This document shows, one piece after another, positions 19,001 through 27,494 of a DNA stretch of 64,000 bases. The notes under the pieces were generated by a model that had not been told where the DNA came from, made no database searches, and worked only from the letters and a program-made list of their open reading frames with translations. The DNA is from Photobacterium phosphoreum. Its GTDB lineage: Bacteria > Pseudomonadota > Gammaproteobacteria > Enterobacterales > Vibrionaceae. Location: NCBI RefSeq assembly GCF_002954725.1, contig NZ_MSCQ01000001.1, positions 1 through 64,000 on the forward strand, in the 5' to 3' direction. The position numbers and the translations under genes were made by a program. Position 1 is the first letter of the stretch, and every line of letters starts with the position of its first letter.

Positions 19001-19452
19001 TTAAGGTACTCGTTATACACGGCGTTATAACGCTTAAACATTAATCGATACCGTTCGTGACCAATATATCCTCGGTCGGAATTTTGATTACTTTTGGTGG
19101 TTAAGGTTAAATTAAAATAGTTGGCGCGACCTTGTGCATCAAGTTGTGAATCAATATTACCGAGCTGGTGGAATGCTCCGACTAAACCATAAAAGCGGCC
19201 GCCACTATTATTGGATAATTCTGAGCGAGCAAAGCTCTTAACTTCTGATTCTTTGGCCGTAAAAAAGCTGTGGAGTTGCTTTTGTTTATTGTCACGTAAT
19301 GAAGCCAGATGATTAATACTCTGCTCGGCTAAATCTTTGGTATGTGAATTAAGAAAATAGAGTGCTGACAATATCAATGGGGTGATACTGAGCACTAAAA
19401 ATGCCAGCATAAGTGTGTGCTGAAGACGTTTGAAGCGTTTAGTATTCTGCAT
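16078..19452 (-). CDS. chiS: chitin-responsive membrane hybrid sensor and DNA-binding regulator
   Basis: A 1124-residue protein, close to the 1129 of V. cholerae ChiS. In order: membrane segment (about 12-32), periplasmic sensing region (33-345), second membrane segment (346-366), HAMP, coiled coil (about 420-455), histidine kinase with His462 in SHELRTP, ATPase domain with DTGQGIP and GAGLGLS, receiver domain with Asp765 in LLDIMMPE, coiled coil (835-862), PAS-like region and a C-terminal helical region (about 1000-1124). The last part is where the V. cholerae protein binds DNA. It controls the chitin programme when the binding protein is loaded. A large palindrome lies ahead of the start. 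Confidence 0.93.
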   Translation of the reverse strand: MQNTKRFKRLQHTLMLAFLVLSITPLILSALYFLNSHTKDLAEQSINHLASLRDNKQKQLHSFFTAKESEVKSFARSELSNNSGGRFYGLVGAFHQLGNIDSQLDAQGRANYFNLTLTTKSNQNSDRGYIGHERYRLMFKRYNAVYNEYLKRSDFKDIMLVDISGDIVYSVKNHDLFGVNLLTDTSHLALQQTFKAIKTKTEQSQNSQEQVPVVFTDFSANNHNTDTTAWFAAPIIQQGYLHSYVFMELSNKKVAELIQDNTKHIQTLLVGSDHQLRFESNHQLPPQLQSQSIDQALAGKSGIGSFINYDNIPVLGAFSPLEILGHHWALVVEFPEKEAFSRIFELEKIFVAAMVSAIILVIITSHWLSNSITAPLLRLTWAAEKASGGDLEQKIDGTERRDEIGRLAISFARMQRSIREKMGLIREQNKELEHNLTIIRQQNNELQTADKMKDEFLATTSHELRTPLHGMVGIAESLLAGANGALHQSQRRQLEMIISSGQRLTTLVDDLLDYHKMRYGDLDIHHQAVDMSVAIRLVLELSSHLLGNKPIRIINQIPADLPLVDADEQRLEQVLYNLVGNAIKYTSEGKIILSATVLEHQLRIQVVDTGQGIPSEQLEHIFEPLIQANTGSANYRQGAGLGLSISRQLIELMGGRLYVSSQQMVGTTFSFTLNLANANQIAAMAASPNNNHFKAPLLHTTNYDPSDLPENPDGELLLIVDDEPVNLQILTNFLRLGGYRVQTAESGPQALALITAQQPDLVLLDIMMPEMSGYEVCTILRKDHSMLALPIIMLSALGQVQDRLKGFECGANDYLTKPFNKEELIARIRAYLQAGKTEIERQKNHALEQEIHRREQVEIGLIETQSRLLGLLDSTSEAIICVQQEGRIRYANSAAGKLFKRTPELLERHNIDDILVTPLPIATTDNHHFNGHLNYYIADQQQQLMTDVINLPAESGLKQMFVFDNQGPSADHRINLLENAIDVLSEFAFNGDKNNLQQLRELGGEFTRLADKLGDGEHNKTEIIRQLLVDAMRATLVFWEAESNKNKFELAEESGLWRVYLDRSTLQTRTLDKYLQLETLPKTPRWRTVINTIDYVLERCQQSNSARQELVIMRDKLHHIISHN

Positions 19453-19518
19453 TCCGGTGCCCGAATAATATATTGGTATTTACGGTTTTAACGGCAACTG
19501 TCGTTACGTTAAAATAGG

Positions 19519-19561
19519 CATTAAGATATTAACGATTGTCCTAATTGTTAATATCTTAATG
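19519..19561. promoter_or_regulatory. 43-bp inverted repeat upstream of chiS
   Basis: The arms CATTAAGATATTAAC (19519-19533) and GTTAATATCTTAATG (19547-19561) are perfect complements. Pairing continues inward (one G-T, then ATT/AAT) to a GTCCT loop. It lies 67-109 bp upstream of the chiS ATG and downstream of the rsmC terminator. There is no T-run, so it is not a terminator. An operator or an RNA structure in the chiS leader are the main options. Confidence 0.5.
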
Positions 19562-19661
19562 TGATGAATAGTAGTGTTTATACTGGATTTCTATTATGAA
19601 TCAAGTTACTAAAAAGGGAATCGTGCCAAGAGACACAAAAGTAACAAATTTAACGGAATAA

Positions 19662-19687
19662 AAAAGGGCAATAGTGACTGCCCTTTT
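19662..19687 (-). terminator. rsmC terminator
   Basis: AAAAGGGCA (19662-19670) pairs with TGCCCTTTT (19679-19687), followed by T-rich sequence on the minus strand. Confidence 0.8.
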
Positions 19688-19722
19688 ATAAAATCAGAAT
19701 GGTAATGATAAGGTGTTGCTAA

Positions 19723-20742
19723 TTATTTGTTAGCAGTATAAACATTGAATTTATTGGTATGAGAACTGATCTCACACTGACCAAGACTGGCTTCAATCAA
19801 TGGTGGATATTGTAAGAAGCAGTTAGCCACAATCATTAATTGACCACCATGACGTAAATATTGAGGTGCTTGGTTAATGAAGCTTTCAGTCGCAGTATAA
19901 AAAGTCTTTAAGCCAGCATGAAATGGCGGGTTACTGATTAAATATTGGTAAGGACCATCAATGTTTTTATAGACATCAGTGGCGATAAAGTTAGCTGTTA
20001 GTTGATTAACCTTAAAGGTTTCTTTCGCTGACTCAATGGCTAGAGCGCTAATATCACACAGATCTAGCTCGATCTGTGGATATTTGGCCTTCATTACCGC
20101 GCCAATAACCCCCGCACCACAACCAAAGTCGAGTACGCGTCCATTAAGGGTTGGTAAATTATTTAGCAGTAACTCTGAGCCTTTATCAAACTCACCGTGG
20201 CTAAATACGCCAGGCAGTGAACGGACAGTCAGGTTTACCCCAGCAATACTGATTGGGTAACTACGGAACCATTTATTGATATCAAATGCAGCGGCAGGGG
20301 TATCGCAACGACCCCAATAAAAACTGCAACGTCGCGCTGAGTCATACTTGGTTAATGGGCCGTATTGAGTAAACATTTTTTCTGCGCTTCGAACACCACT
20401 GCGGTTTTCACCAACAATACAAATCTCTACGCCAGCCGCAAACTTACTCAATAGCATTGATAATAAATAATCCGCCTCAGCTTTGGCTTTCGGCCAATAA
20501 AGCAAGATCATATCAATATCGAGATCAGCATTAAGTTCAGCGCCAAAATGACAGTCAATGGCTTGATGGTGTTCAATGTCACCCAAGTAGCCATAATTGG
20601 TGGTGAATACTGTTACTGATTGCGCAGTTGCGAGTAATTCTGAGGCAAAGGTATCGTTTAGTTCACCAGCGATAAGGACTTTACGATTTTCAAAAAATTC
20701 AGATTGACGAGCAACCACTTGGCTCGCAGGGGAATAAGACAT
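19723..20742 (-). CDS. rsmC: 16S rRNA (guanine-1207-N2) methyltransferase
   Basis: A 339-residue class I SAM-dependent methyltransferase with the two-domain layout of RsmC. The N-terminal half is a degenerate methyltransferase domain. The C-terminal half has the SAM site VLDFGCGAGVIG (about 198-209) and the catalytic N2-guanine motif SNPPFHAG (about 272-279). It methylates G1207 of 16S rRNA in the 30S subunit. It stands alone between its own terminator and the hairpin at 20847. In V. cholerae rsmC also neighbours chiS, supporting synteny. Confidence 0.93.
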   Translation of the reverse strand: MSYSPASQVVARQSEFFENRKVLIAGELNDTFASELLATAQSVTVFTTNYGYLGDIEHHQAIDCHFGAELNADLDIDMILLYWPKAKAEADYLLSMLLSKFAAGVEICIVGENRSGVRSAEKMFTQYGPLTKYDSARRCSFYWGRCDTPAAAFDINKWFRSYPISIAGVNLTVRSLPGVFSHGEFDKGSELLLNNLPTLNGRVLDFGCGAGVIGAVMKAKYPQIELDLCDISALAIESAKETFKVNQLTANFIATDVYKNIDGPYQYLISNPPFHAGLKTFYTATESFINQAPQYLRHGGQLMIVANCFLQYPPLIEASLGQCEISSHTNKFNVYTANK

Positions 20743-20846
20743 TTAACTGGCCTCAAAATAGACATCATGGTTCAGGAGCGCGGATTGTTCCATAAATAGT
20801 GACAGATGAAAAGTCACGGCTAAATAGAACCGCTATAACAATAATT

Positions 20847-20878
20847 CGCCGTTATTATTGTGATTAATAATAACGGCG
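20847..20878. other. 13-bp perfect hairpin between the AI-2E-family gene and rsmC
   Basis: CGCCGTTATTATT (20847-20859) and AATAATAACGGCG (20866-20878) pair fully around a six-base loop. It lies 24 nt past the stop of the AI-2E-family gene. The following minus-strand sequence is AT-rich without a clean T-run, so termination is possible but not certain. Confidence 0.55.
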
Positions 20879-20901
20879 TGATAGTCAGTGATTAGTGATA
20901 G

Positions 20902-21987
20902 TTAGTTACTATCTTGTTGCTCAAGGAAGGATTGAAATTCAACTTCATACATTTTAAACAAGACTAGAGTTACCCCGAAAATAATAGGGCCGTAGATCAT
21001 GCCGATTAAGCCAAATAATTGAATACCACCAATGATTGAAAAGAAGATCAATAAAGTATTCATACTTGAGCTGCCTTGCATCAGTAATGGACGCACGATG
21101 TTGTCGATAGAGCCGACGACAATTACGCCCCAACAAGCAAGGAATAACGCCCATTGCCAATCGCCAATCAGCAATAAATATAACGAGGCTGGAAGCCAAA
21201 TTAAGGCGGTACCAACCACTGGAATTAATGAGGCAAAGGCCATCATTGAGCCCCAGAATATGCCCGGGAAGCCACATAACCACATGGCGAAGCCGCCGGC
21301 CAAACCTTGTGCTAATGCGGTAAGAAAAGAACCGAGTACTGCAGATCTTGCAACTTGTTCAACCTCATTAATGATGGTGTCTTCTTGACTGCGAGACAGT
21401 GGAATAACATGGCGAATTGCTGAGATCATTTTGTCGTTATCGCGCAATAGAAAAAACAGCACAAATAACATCATCATAAAGTTAACTAATAAACTCGTCG
21501 CATCACCTAATATCTTTGCGCTGATATTCAGTGCTTGTGAACCCACTTGAGAGGCTGTCGTCGCCAATTTTTGAATGATCACTTGAGGATCAAAATCATG
21601 GAACGGCGAATATTTGTCGATCAGTGCTAGTGCTTTTTGAGCATAAGGGTGAGCAAATAACTCTTTAGGCCCACCGGTTGTTAGCCAAGTGTAGCTTTCT
21701 TTAGAAACGGTGGTTCCTTGGTGCACGATCGATGAAAACACCACTAAAATAGGAATAACGATAATCACGGTCAGGATAAAGCATGACAGCATTGCCGCGG
21801 TATTTTCACGGCTTGGCATCTTAGATAATAGACGTTTATGCAATGGGGCGAATAATAGGGAAATAATAAACGCTAATACAATTGGACCAAGGTAAGGTTC
21901 GATTAATTTATAACTGGCGAACGCGGCGACAAAGAGTGCCGCAATTAGCATCCAGTGGCGAGGTTCTACCTTAAAGGGTTGAGACAC
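20902..21987 (-). CDS. AI-2E family (PerM/YdiK type) membrane protein
   Basis: A 361-residue polytopic protein with about seven or eight membrane segments: paired segments at the N terminus (about 12-50), one at 63-83, then a soluble stretch (90-150) and a C-terminal membrane block with the conserved GMIYGPIIFG (about 329-338). The family includes the AI-2 exporter TqsA and proteins proposed as Na+/H+ or solute exporters, so the substrate cannot be stated. It is divergent from the small Cys-rich gene at 22105, and a Fur box lies 51 bp upstream of its start, so iron may influence it. Confidence 0.8.
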   Translation of the reverse strand: MSQPFKVEPRHWMLIAALFVAAFASYKLIEPYLGPIVLAFIISLLFAPLHKRLLSKMPSRENTAAMLSCFILTVIIVIPILVVFSSIVHQGTTVSKESYTWLTTGGPKELFAHPYAQKALALIDKYSPFHDFDPQVIIQKLATTASQVGSQALNISAKILGDATSLLVNFMMMLFVLFFLLRDNDKMISAIRHVIPLSRSQEDTIINEVEQVARSAVLGSFLTALAQGLAGGFAMWLCGFPGIFWGSMMAFASLIPVVGTALIWLPASLYLLLIGDWQWALFLACWGVIVVGSIDNIVRPLLMQGSSSMNTLLIFFSIIGGIQLFGLIGMIYGPIIFGVTLVLFKMYEVEFQSFLEQQDSN

Positions 21988-22037
21988 TGTATTTATCCTT
22001 TTAAAATCGACCGATAAGAGTCATTCTCACTGTAATT

Positions 22038-22056
22038 GATAAAGATTATCATTATA
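22038..22056. promoter_or_regulatory. Fur box
   Basis: The 19-mer beginning GATAAAGATTATCATTAT matches 16 of 19 positions of the Fur consensus. It sits between two divergent genes. A perfect TATAAT (22053-22058) overlaps it and is placed to start a plus-strand transcript near 22065, about 40 nt before the ATG at 22105. Fur-iron binding would block that promoter. Confidence 0.7.
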
Positions 22057-22104
22057 ATCACCGTTATTGTTTGATGATTATAGCCCTTATCGAGGAGATA
22101 GCTT

Positions 22105-22212
22105 ATGGGATGTTGTAATTGTGGTTGTGATGACAAAAAAAAACGTAAGCCACCGTTAGTACTAATTATTTTAGTACTTGTTATCGGGGTTGCGGTTTAT
22201 TTTTGGCAGTAA
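22105..22212 (+). CDS. 35-residue Cys-rich single-pass membrane protein, unknown
   Basis: The reading frame starts at an ATG preceded by GAGGAG at good spacing. The protein begins MGCCNCGCDD (four cysteines in the first eight residues) and continues with a basic patch KKKRKPP. It ends in one hydrophobic segment (about residues 18-34: LVLIILVLVIGVAVYFW). Topology by the positive-inside rule puts the cysteine cluster in the cytoplasm. A terminator follows at 22278 and a Fur box with an embedded -10 element lies upstream, so it looks like a self-contained iron-regulated gene. I do not recognise the family; metal binding by the CCxCxC cluster is a guess. Confidence 0.65.
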   Translation: MGCCNCGCDDKKKRKPPLVLIILVLVIGVAVYFWQ

Positions 22213-22277
22213 ATAATCACCAATATAATGCATTATTTATTGGTTATATGATTAACGTAATGATAAACGACTCTCAT

Positions 22278-22306
22278 AAAAAAAGGCCACAATGAGTGAC
22301 CTTTTT
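22278..22306. terminator. bidirectional terminator
   Basis: AAAAGG-CAC and GTG-CCTTTT arms pair around AATGA with one mismatch, with A-runs and T-runs on both sides. It lies between the small Cys-rich gene and the 3' end of hemL. Confidence 0.65.
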
Positions 22307-22367
22307 GCATCATAGCATTAATAAAATAATGTTTTTAATAACATTGTATTATTTATTTTAAATGATG

Positions 22368-23672
22368 CTATTTTGCTTCAGCAGCGAGGGTCGCAAATGC
22401 AAAATCAGCCGCTTCTAGGGTTGCATCGATTTCTTTATCGTTATGCGCAAGGGAAGTAAAGCAAGCTTCATAAGCTGAAGGTGCTAAGTAAACCCCTTTA
22501 TCAAGCATTAAATTAAAGAAACGCTTAAAACGTTCAATGTCACACTTAGTCACATCGTCATAGCAAGTCACAGTATCTTGATCGATAAAGAAGAAACCAA
22601 ACATGGCACCTACTTGGTTTACCGCTAATGGAATACCATGCTTGTCAGCAAGTGCTTTAAAGCCATCCGCTAAACGTTTAGTGGTATTCGCTAAGCGCTT
22701 TTCATTACCTTTTTCGATCAGTACGTTTAAGCATGCATGACCTGCTGCCATTGCCACAGGGTTACCTGATAGGGTACCTGCTTGATACACAGGGCCTGTC
22801 GGTGCGATAAATTCCATTACATCACGACGACCACCAAAAGCACCCACAGGCATGCCGCCACCGATGATTTTTCCTAACGTTGTGATATCAGGTTTAACAT
22901 TGTAATACGCTTGAGCACCACCTTGCGCCACGCGGAAGCCTGTCATTACCTCATCTAAAATTAACAGCGCGCCAAATTCATCACAAATTTCACGTAAGCC
23001 TTGAAGGAAACCAGGTACTGGAGGAATACAGTTCATATTACCAGCAACAGGTTCAACGATAATACAAGCGATTTGATCAGGCTGTGCCATAAATGCTTCG
23101 CGCACAGAATCAAGATCGTTGTAAGTTGCCGTTAGAGTATGTTTGGCAAAATCAGCGGGAACACCCGGAGAGCTTGGTTGGCCAAGTGTTAATGCACCTG
23201 AACCTGCTTTTACCAAAAGGCAATCAGCATGACCGTGGTAACAGCCTTCAAATTTAAGAATTTTATCACGGCCGGTGAAGCCACGAGCTAGACGAATCGC
23301 ACTCATAGTTGCTTCTGTACCTGAACTTACCATACGGACCATTTCCATCGACGGTACAAGTTCTGATACTAATTCAGCCATGGTGATTTCCATTGCTGTT
23401 GGCGCGCCAAAGCTTAGCCCTTGTTGGGCTGCTTTGATCACGGCATCACGAATAGCTGCATGATTATGGCCTAAAATCATTGGTCCCCATGAACCGACGT
23501 AATCGATATAGGCATTACCATCAGCATCAAAGATATAGGCGCCATCGGCACGCTCAATAAATAGTGGCGTGCCACCAACACCGGCAAAAGCACGGACCGG
23601 TGAATTGACGCCACCAGGTATTTTTTGTTGTGCTTTAGCAAATAAATCAGCTGACTTGTTCGTTTTGCTCAT
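22368..23672 (-). CDS. hemL: glutamate-1-semialdehyde 2,1-aminomutase
   Basis: A 434-residue PLP-dependent class III aminotransferase. The lysine that carries PLP lies in [15 protein letters not shown] (near 265). The [10 protein letters not shown] segment and the N-terminal [10 protein letters not shown] are diagnostic. It converts glutamate-1-semialdehyde to 5-aminolevulinate in the C5 route to tetrapyrroles, in the cytoplasm. The start has an AGGATC ribosome site. The gene is alone on its strand and divergent from clcA. Confidence 0.96.
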   Translation of the reverse strand: MSKTNKSADLFAKAQQKIPGGVNSPVRAFAGVGGTPLFIERADGAYIFDADGNAYIDYVGSWGPMILGHNHAAIRDAVIKAAQQGLSFGAPTAMEITMAELVSELVPSMEMVRMVSSGTEATMSAIRLARGFTGRDKILKFEGCYHGHADCLLVKAGSGALTLGQPSSPGVPADFAKHTLTATYNDLDSVREAFMAQPDQIACIIVEPVAGNMNCIPPVPGFLQGLREICDEFGALLILDEVMTGFRVAQGGAQAYYNVKPDITTLGKIIGGGMPVGAFGGRRDVMEFIAPTGPVYQAGTLSGNPVAMAAGHACLNVLIEKGNEKRLANTTKRLADGFKALADKHGIPLAVNQVGAMFGFFFIDQDTVTCYDDVTKCDIERFKRFFNLMLDKGVYLAPSAYEACFTSLAHNDKEIDATLEAADFAFATLAAEAK

Positions 23673-23992
23673 GTGAGATCCTATAAAAAAGTAAGACGTT
23701 GGTTCAATCCACAGAATTATCTGTCCTAATCAATCATAGGCGAGAGAAGTGTGGGGAGTGAAACTGTCTTATTGTACCTAAAGTGACGCTGAAGCGAGAG
23801 TCATTTTACTGCATAAAATGAAGCCTAATCTAAAATGGAAACCCTATATTTTGGGAAACAAGTCACAGTTGCAAAGCTATTTTTCAACATTAGCAGTGTA
23901 AATCATAACCACATTGGATTAGGCTGTAGTATCAAATCGATCTTCATCCTCTACGCTAGAATAGCGTTATCTTTATATAATACGGCTCTCTA
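23673..23992. other. divergent intergenic region hemL/clcA
   Basis: The 320 bp contain a 19-bp interrupted palindrome (CATTTTA at 23802-23808, TAAAATG at 23814-23820). A perfect TATAAT (23976-23981) lies only 11 bp before the annotated clcA ATG. No recognised regulator site was found. Confidence 0.45.
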
Positions 23993-25408
23993 ATGACTGA
24001 AAAATCGCGCGGTCTTCATATGCCTTTCCATCTCCAACCTAGTGGGTTGGTGAGGCGTTTCTTGACCCAAGATAAAACACCTGTTTCTGTTCTATTTCTT
24101 TCGGCTCTTGTTGGTACTCTTGCTGGCTTGGTTGGTACGCTATTTGAAATTGGTGTGCGGTGGGTTAGTGAGCAGCGTACTGTCTGGTTACGTGACGAAA
24201 TTACCAACGTGCTGCCATTATGGTTAGCGGCATTTCTTGTTAGTGGCATACTCGCTTTTATTGGTTACTTTTTAGTATGCCGCTTTGCTCCTGAAGCCGG
24301 AGGTTCTGGTATACCAGAAATTGAAGGTGCGATGGATGAAATGCGTCCGGTTCGTTGGTGGCGAGTTATTCCGGTTAAGTTCTTCGGTGGTTTAGGCGCG
24401 TTAGGTTCAGGTATGGTCTTGGGCCGTGAAGGCCCGACGGTACAAATGGGCGGTAATATCGGTCGTATGATTTCAGATATTTTCCGTTTAAAAGATAAAG
24501 AAGGTCGTCACTCGTTATTGGCCGCTGGTGCTGCTGGTGGTTTAGCGGCAGCATTTAATGCCCCAATGGCGGGTATTATGTTTGTTATAGAAGAGATGCG
24601 GCCACAATTTCGTTACAGTTTAATCTCGGTTAAATGTGTAATGATTTCAGCCATGATGTCGACGATCGTGTTTCGATTTATCTCTGGCCAAAGTGCGGTT
24701 ATTACCATGCCGCAATATGATGCGCCTGCGCTAACGTCGTTATGGCTATTCTTGGTACTAGGGTTACTATTTGGTGGTTTTGGGGTTCTTTTTAACCGCT
24801 TAATTATTTTTACATTAGATTGGTTTGTTAATATTCACCATAATAATCGCACTCGCTATTTAATTACGGGCGGATTATTAGGGGGCTGTTTTGGTCTATT
24901 ATTACTTTACTTCCCAGAGCTAACTGGCGGTGGTGTGTTTCTTATTCCACCTGCAACTAATGGCGATTACAGCTTAAATATGTTGTTACTGTTGTTTTTT
25001 GCTCGCGTAGTGACAACATTATTATGTTTTGGCTCTGGTGCTCCCGGTGGTATTTTTGCACCGATGTTGGCGTTAGGTACTTTATTTGGTACGTTTTTTG
25101 GTACTGTAGCACTCGATATTTATCCTCACTTAGGCATTGCTCCGGGTCTATTTGCTATCGCAGGTATGGGAGCGTTGTTTGCAGCAACAGTGCGTGCACC
25201 GATTACGGGTATTTTGTTAGTTATCGAAATGACTAATAACTATCACCTTATTTTACCGTTAGTGGTAACAACATTGGGTGCGACTATGATGGCTCAAATG
25301 TTAGGTGGTCAGCCGATTTACTCCCAATTGCTTCACCGTACCATTAAAAAAGAAAAATTAGGCCACGATTCACCACATGATGCCCCAGTTGAGACGGCTA
25401 ATACTTGA
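23993..25408 (+). CDS. clcA: H+/Cl- exchange transporter
   Basis: A 471-residue CLC antiporter. The chloride-binding loop GSGIPE, the gating glutamate in GREGPTV and the internal proton glutamate in FVIEEM are present, so it should be a coupled exchanger rather than a channel. It moves two chloride for one proton across the inner membrane and supports extreme acid resistance in E. coli. The start is uncertain. The ATG at 23993 has no clear ribosome site and lies just after a TATAAT, so either the message is nearly leaderless or translation starts at Met10 (24020). Confidence 0.92.
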   Translation: MTEKSRGLHMPFHLQPSGLVRRFLTQDKTPVSVLFLSALVGTLAGLVGTLFEIGVRWVSEQRTVWLRDEITNVLPLWLAAFLVSGILAFIGYFLVCRFAPEAGGSGIPEIEGAMDEMRPVRWWRVIPVKFFGGLGALGSGMVLGREGPTVQMGGNIGRMISDIFRLKDKEGRHSLLAAGAAGGLAAAFNAPMAGIMFVIEEMRPQFRYSLISVKCVMISAMMSTIVFRFISGQSAVITMPQYDAPALTSLWLFLVLGLLFGGFGVLFNRLIIFTLDWFVNIHHNNRTRYLITGGLLGGCFGLLLLYFPELTGGGVFLIPPATNGDYSLNMLLLLFFARVVTTLLCFGSGAPGGIFAPMLALGTLFGTFFGTVALDIYPHLGIAPGLFAIAGMGALFAATVRAPITGILLVIEMTNNYHLILPLVVTTLGATMMAQMLGGQPIYSQLLHRTIKKEKLGHDSPHDAPVETANT

Positions 25409-25470
25409 ACACAATAGTCAGGTATTAGATAATCAGCTTTAATTAATGGAAGTGTTTGAGAGGTTTTGTA

Positions 25471-25812
25471 ATGAGCGATGTTAATTTGCCGCTGACTTTT
25501 TCTGATGTGGCTGCGAATAAAGTGAAAACGCTGATCGCTGAAGAAGAAAACCCAGAGTTAAAACTGCGTGTATATATTACAGGTGGCGGTTGTAGTGGGT
25601 TTCAATATGGCTTCACGTTTGACGAGAAAGTTAATGATGGCGATATGACCATTGAAAATAATGGCGTAACGCTAGTTGTCGATCCGATGAGCTTACAATA
25701 CTTAATTGGTGGTATCGTTGATTATACTGAAGGCTTAGAAGGGTCACGCTTTTTTGTGAATAACCCTAATGCAACCACAACATGTGGCTGTGGAGCATCA
25801 TTTAGCGTTTAA
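25471..25812 (+). CDS. erpA: iron-sulfur cluster insertion protein
   Basis: An A-type Fe-S carrier of 113 residues from the chosen ATG. The three cluster-ligand cysteines are in [11 protein letters not shown] and TTCGCGASF. ErpA passes [4Fe-4S] clusters to apo-proteins, including the isoprenoid enzymes IspG and IspH. The ATG at 25471 is preferred because GAGAGG lies 7 nt upstream and the protein then begins MSDVNLPL as in E. coli; a TTG at 25456 would add five residues. It is followed by a strong terminator. No Fur or IscR site was obvious upstream. Confidence 0.96.
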   Translation: MSDVNLPLTFSDVAANKVKTLIAEEENPELKLRVYITGGGCSGFQYGFTFDEKVNDGDMTIENNGVTLVVDPMSLQYLIGGIVDYTEGLEGSRFFVNNPNATTTCGCGASFSV

Positions 25813-25834
25813 TGCGATGATCTTCTTTGTCATA

Positions 25835-25863
25835 AAAAAAGCCGTCTATTTGACGGCTTTTTT
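25835..25863. terminator. bidirectional terminator
   Basis: AAAAAAGCCGTC and GACGGCTTTTTT pair around five bases, with A-runs and T-runs serving both erpA (+) and the peptidase gene (-). Confidence 0.9.
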
Positions 25864-25884
25864 GTTTTTTACTCAAGTAAAGTA

Positions 25885-27198
25885 TTAACTTTGAGGTAAT
25901 AAAATAGCATTTTTAGCTAATAAATGACTGTAATTGTTAACTTGTTTAAGTTGCTTACTTGCTTGTTGCTTAAACACGGTTTGCGCTGATCCTGAAAGCG
26001 AATGTGCTTGGGGTAAATCTACTGTACGTGGGTTTTGATGCTGACCATTGACCAAGAATTCATAATGTAGATGAGGTCCTGTCACTCGTCCTGTTCCGCC
26101 TAACGTACCAATAGTTTGTCCCTGCTTAATGCGTTGCCCGTTTTTAACCATTCGTTTAGTCATGTGTAAATACTTAGTAACGTAATTACCATTATGACGA
26201 ATAAACACATAGTTACCGTTAAATTGGTTGTAACCTGACTCCATCACGACACCATCACCCGCTGCCCATATTGGCGTACCTACTGGAGCGACATAATCGG
26301 TACCACGATGTGCTTTCACTTGTTTAGTAACCGGGTGTAGACGGCGGGGGTTAAAGTTTGAACTGACATAACGGAAGTTAATTGGTGAGCGTAAAAAGGC
26401 TTTACGCATCGCTTGACCATTTTTGTCGTAATATTTACCGTCTTGATGACGCACAGCCGTAAACGTTTGTCCCATATTGGTAAAGGTTGCCGCAAGAATA
26501 TTGCCGTGATCAATCGGATTACCATCGAGATAGTGTTGTTCAAACAGTACCTCAAATTTATCACCCGCTCTAATATCAAGTGCAAAATCAATATCCCAGC
26601 CAAACAGTGCCGCTATTTCCATGATTTGATTGGCGGTTAAGCCTGCTTTGTCGGCAGCATTCCAAAAACTGGATTCAATCGTTGCTTGGGCATAATTTGT
26701 TTGGGTTTCAAGTTGTTGTTTATCTATCGTGGCTGTAAAATCATTGCTATTACGTTTACGTTTTACCACTAAGGTTTCAATATTATTTAGTGGCTGGTGT
26801 AATTCGATGAGATTTCCTGCATCATCAAAGCCAAAATTCAAATTATCCCCAGGGCGTAACGAAACCAATTTTTTGGTTTTATTACTGGTCGCAACTATTT
26901 GGTGTAGCAGTCCGCTATCTAAACCAACATTATCAAATGCTACCGCTAAGCTTTCACCACTTTTGATGGTATGCGTTTTCCATGCTAGCGGTGAGTATGG
27001 CGTAGGTTCGGTTGTTTTCGCTGATATTAGCGGTAAAACTAACGGATAATGTTGACCTAATTGATATGTAGGCTCAGTGTTTGTGGGTGGCTCTGCATAA
27101 ATGTCAGGGGCCACAATCAGAGCCATAACCGCACTTGCGATTATTCCGATCAGTATTTTATTTATTCTTGGCATACGAGGTGAGGAGCTTCCATTCAT
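25885..27198 (-). CDS. M23 family murein DD-endopeptidase (MepM/Shy type)
   Basis: A 437-residue cell-wall hydrolase. A membrane anchor or signal segment lies at about 12-34. A LysM/OapA-like domain follows (about 72-115, beginning WKTHTIKSGESL), then a linker domain and the C-terminal M23 peptidase. Zinc ligands are visible in AHRGTDY (His and Asp) and GPHLHYEF (second HxH). Such enzymes cut peptide cross-links in peptidoglycan at the periplasmic face to allow wall growth. Vibrio has several paralogues (ShyA, ShyB, ShyC); I cannot tell which this is. It converges on erpA at a shared terminator. Confidence 0.88.
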   Translation of the reverse strand: MNGSSSPRMPRINKILIGIIASAVMALIVAPDIYAEPPTNTEPTYQLGQHYPLVLPLISAKTTEPTPYSPLAWKTHTIKSGESLAVAFDNVGLDSGLLHQIVATSNKTKKLVSLRPGDNLNFGFDDAGNLIELHQPLNNIETLVVKRKRNSNDFTATIDKQQLETQTNYAQATIESSFWNAADKAGLTANQIMEIAALFGWDIDFALDIRAGDKFEVLFEQHYLDGNPIDHGNILAATFTNMGQTFTAVRHQDGKYYDKNGQAMRKAFLRSPINFRYVSSNFNPRRLHPVTKQVKAHRGTDYVAPVGTPIWAAGDGVVMESGYNQFNGNYVFIRHNGNYVTKYLHMTKRMVKNGQRIKQGQTIGTLGGTGRVTGPHLHYEFLVNGQHQNPRTVDLPQAHSLSGSAQTVFKQQASKQLKQVNNYSHLLAKNAILLPQS

Positions 27199-27494
27199 GA
27201 CGGTATTAAATAAATAATATTAAGTGTAGCGGCTTTCAATATAAGCGGCTATTGAAGTCCAAATATTCAATATTGTTTTTTTGAAATTTGTCGGAGTGAC
27301 CACAAAAGGTCATATTTACAGCAGGGTTAAACACCATTAAGCATGCTGCACGATAAATTCTTACCTACTGAGAGCCGTTTTTTTAGTATAAGTTCATTTT
27401 AGTAAGCTTACTTTTTGGCTTTGATCGTTAGAGTCTCTGCCAAATTCAGTCTATCATCACAAATTAATGTTCATTTTTCTGACATAGACTGGCC

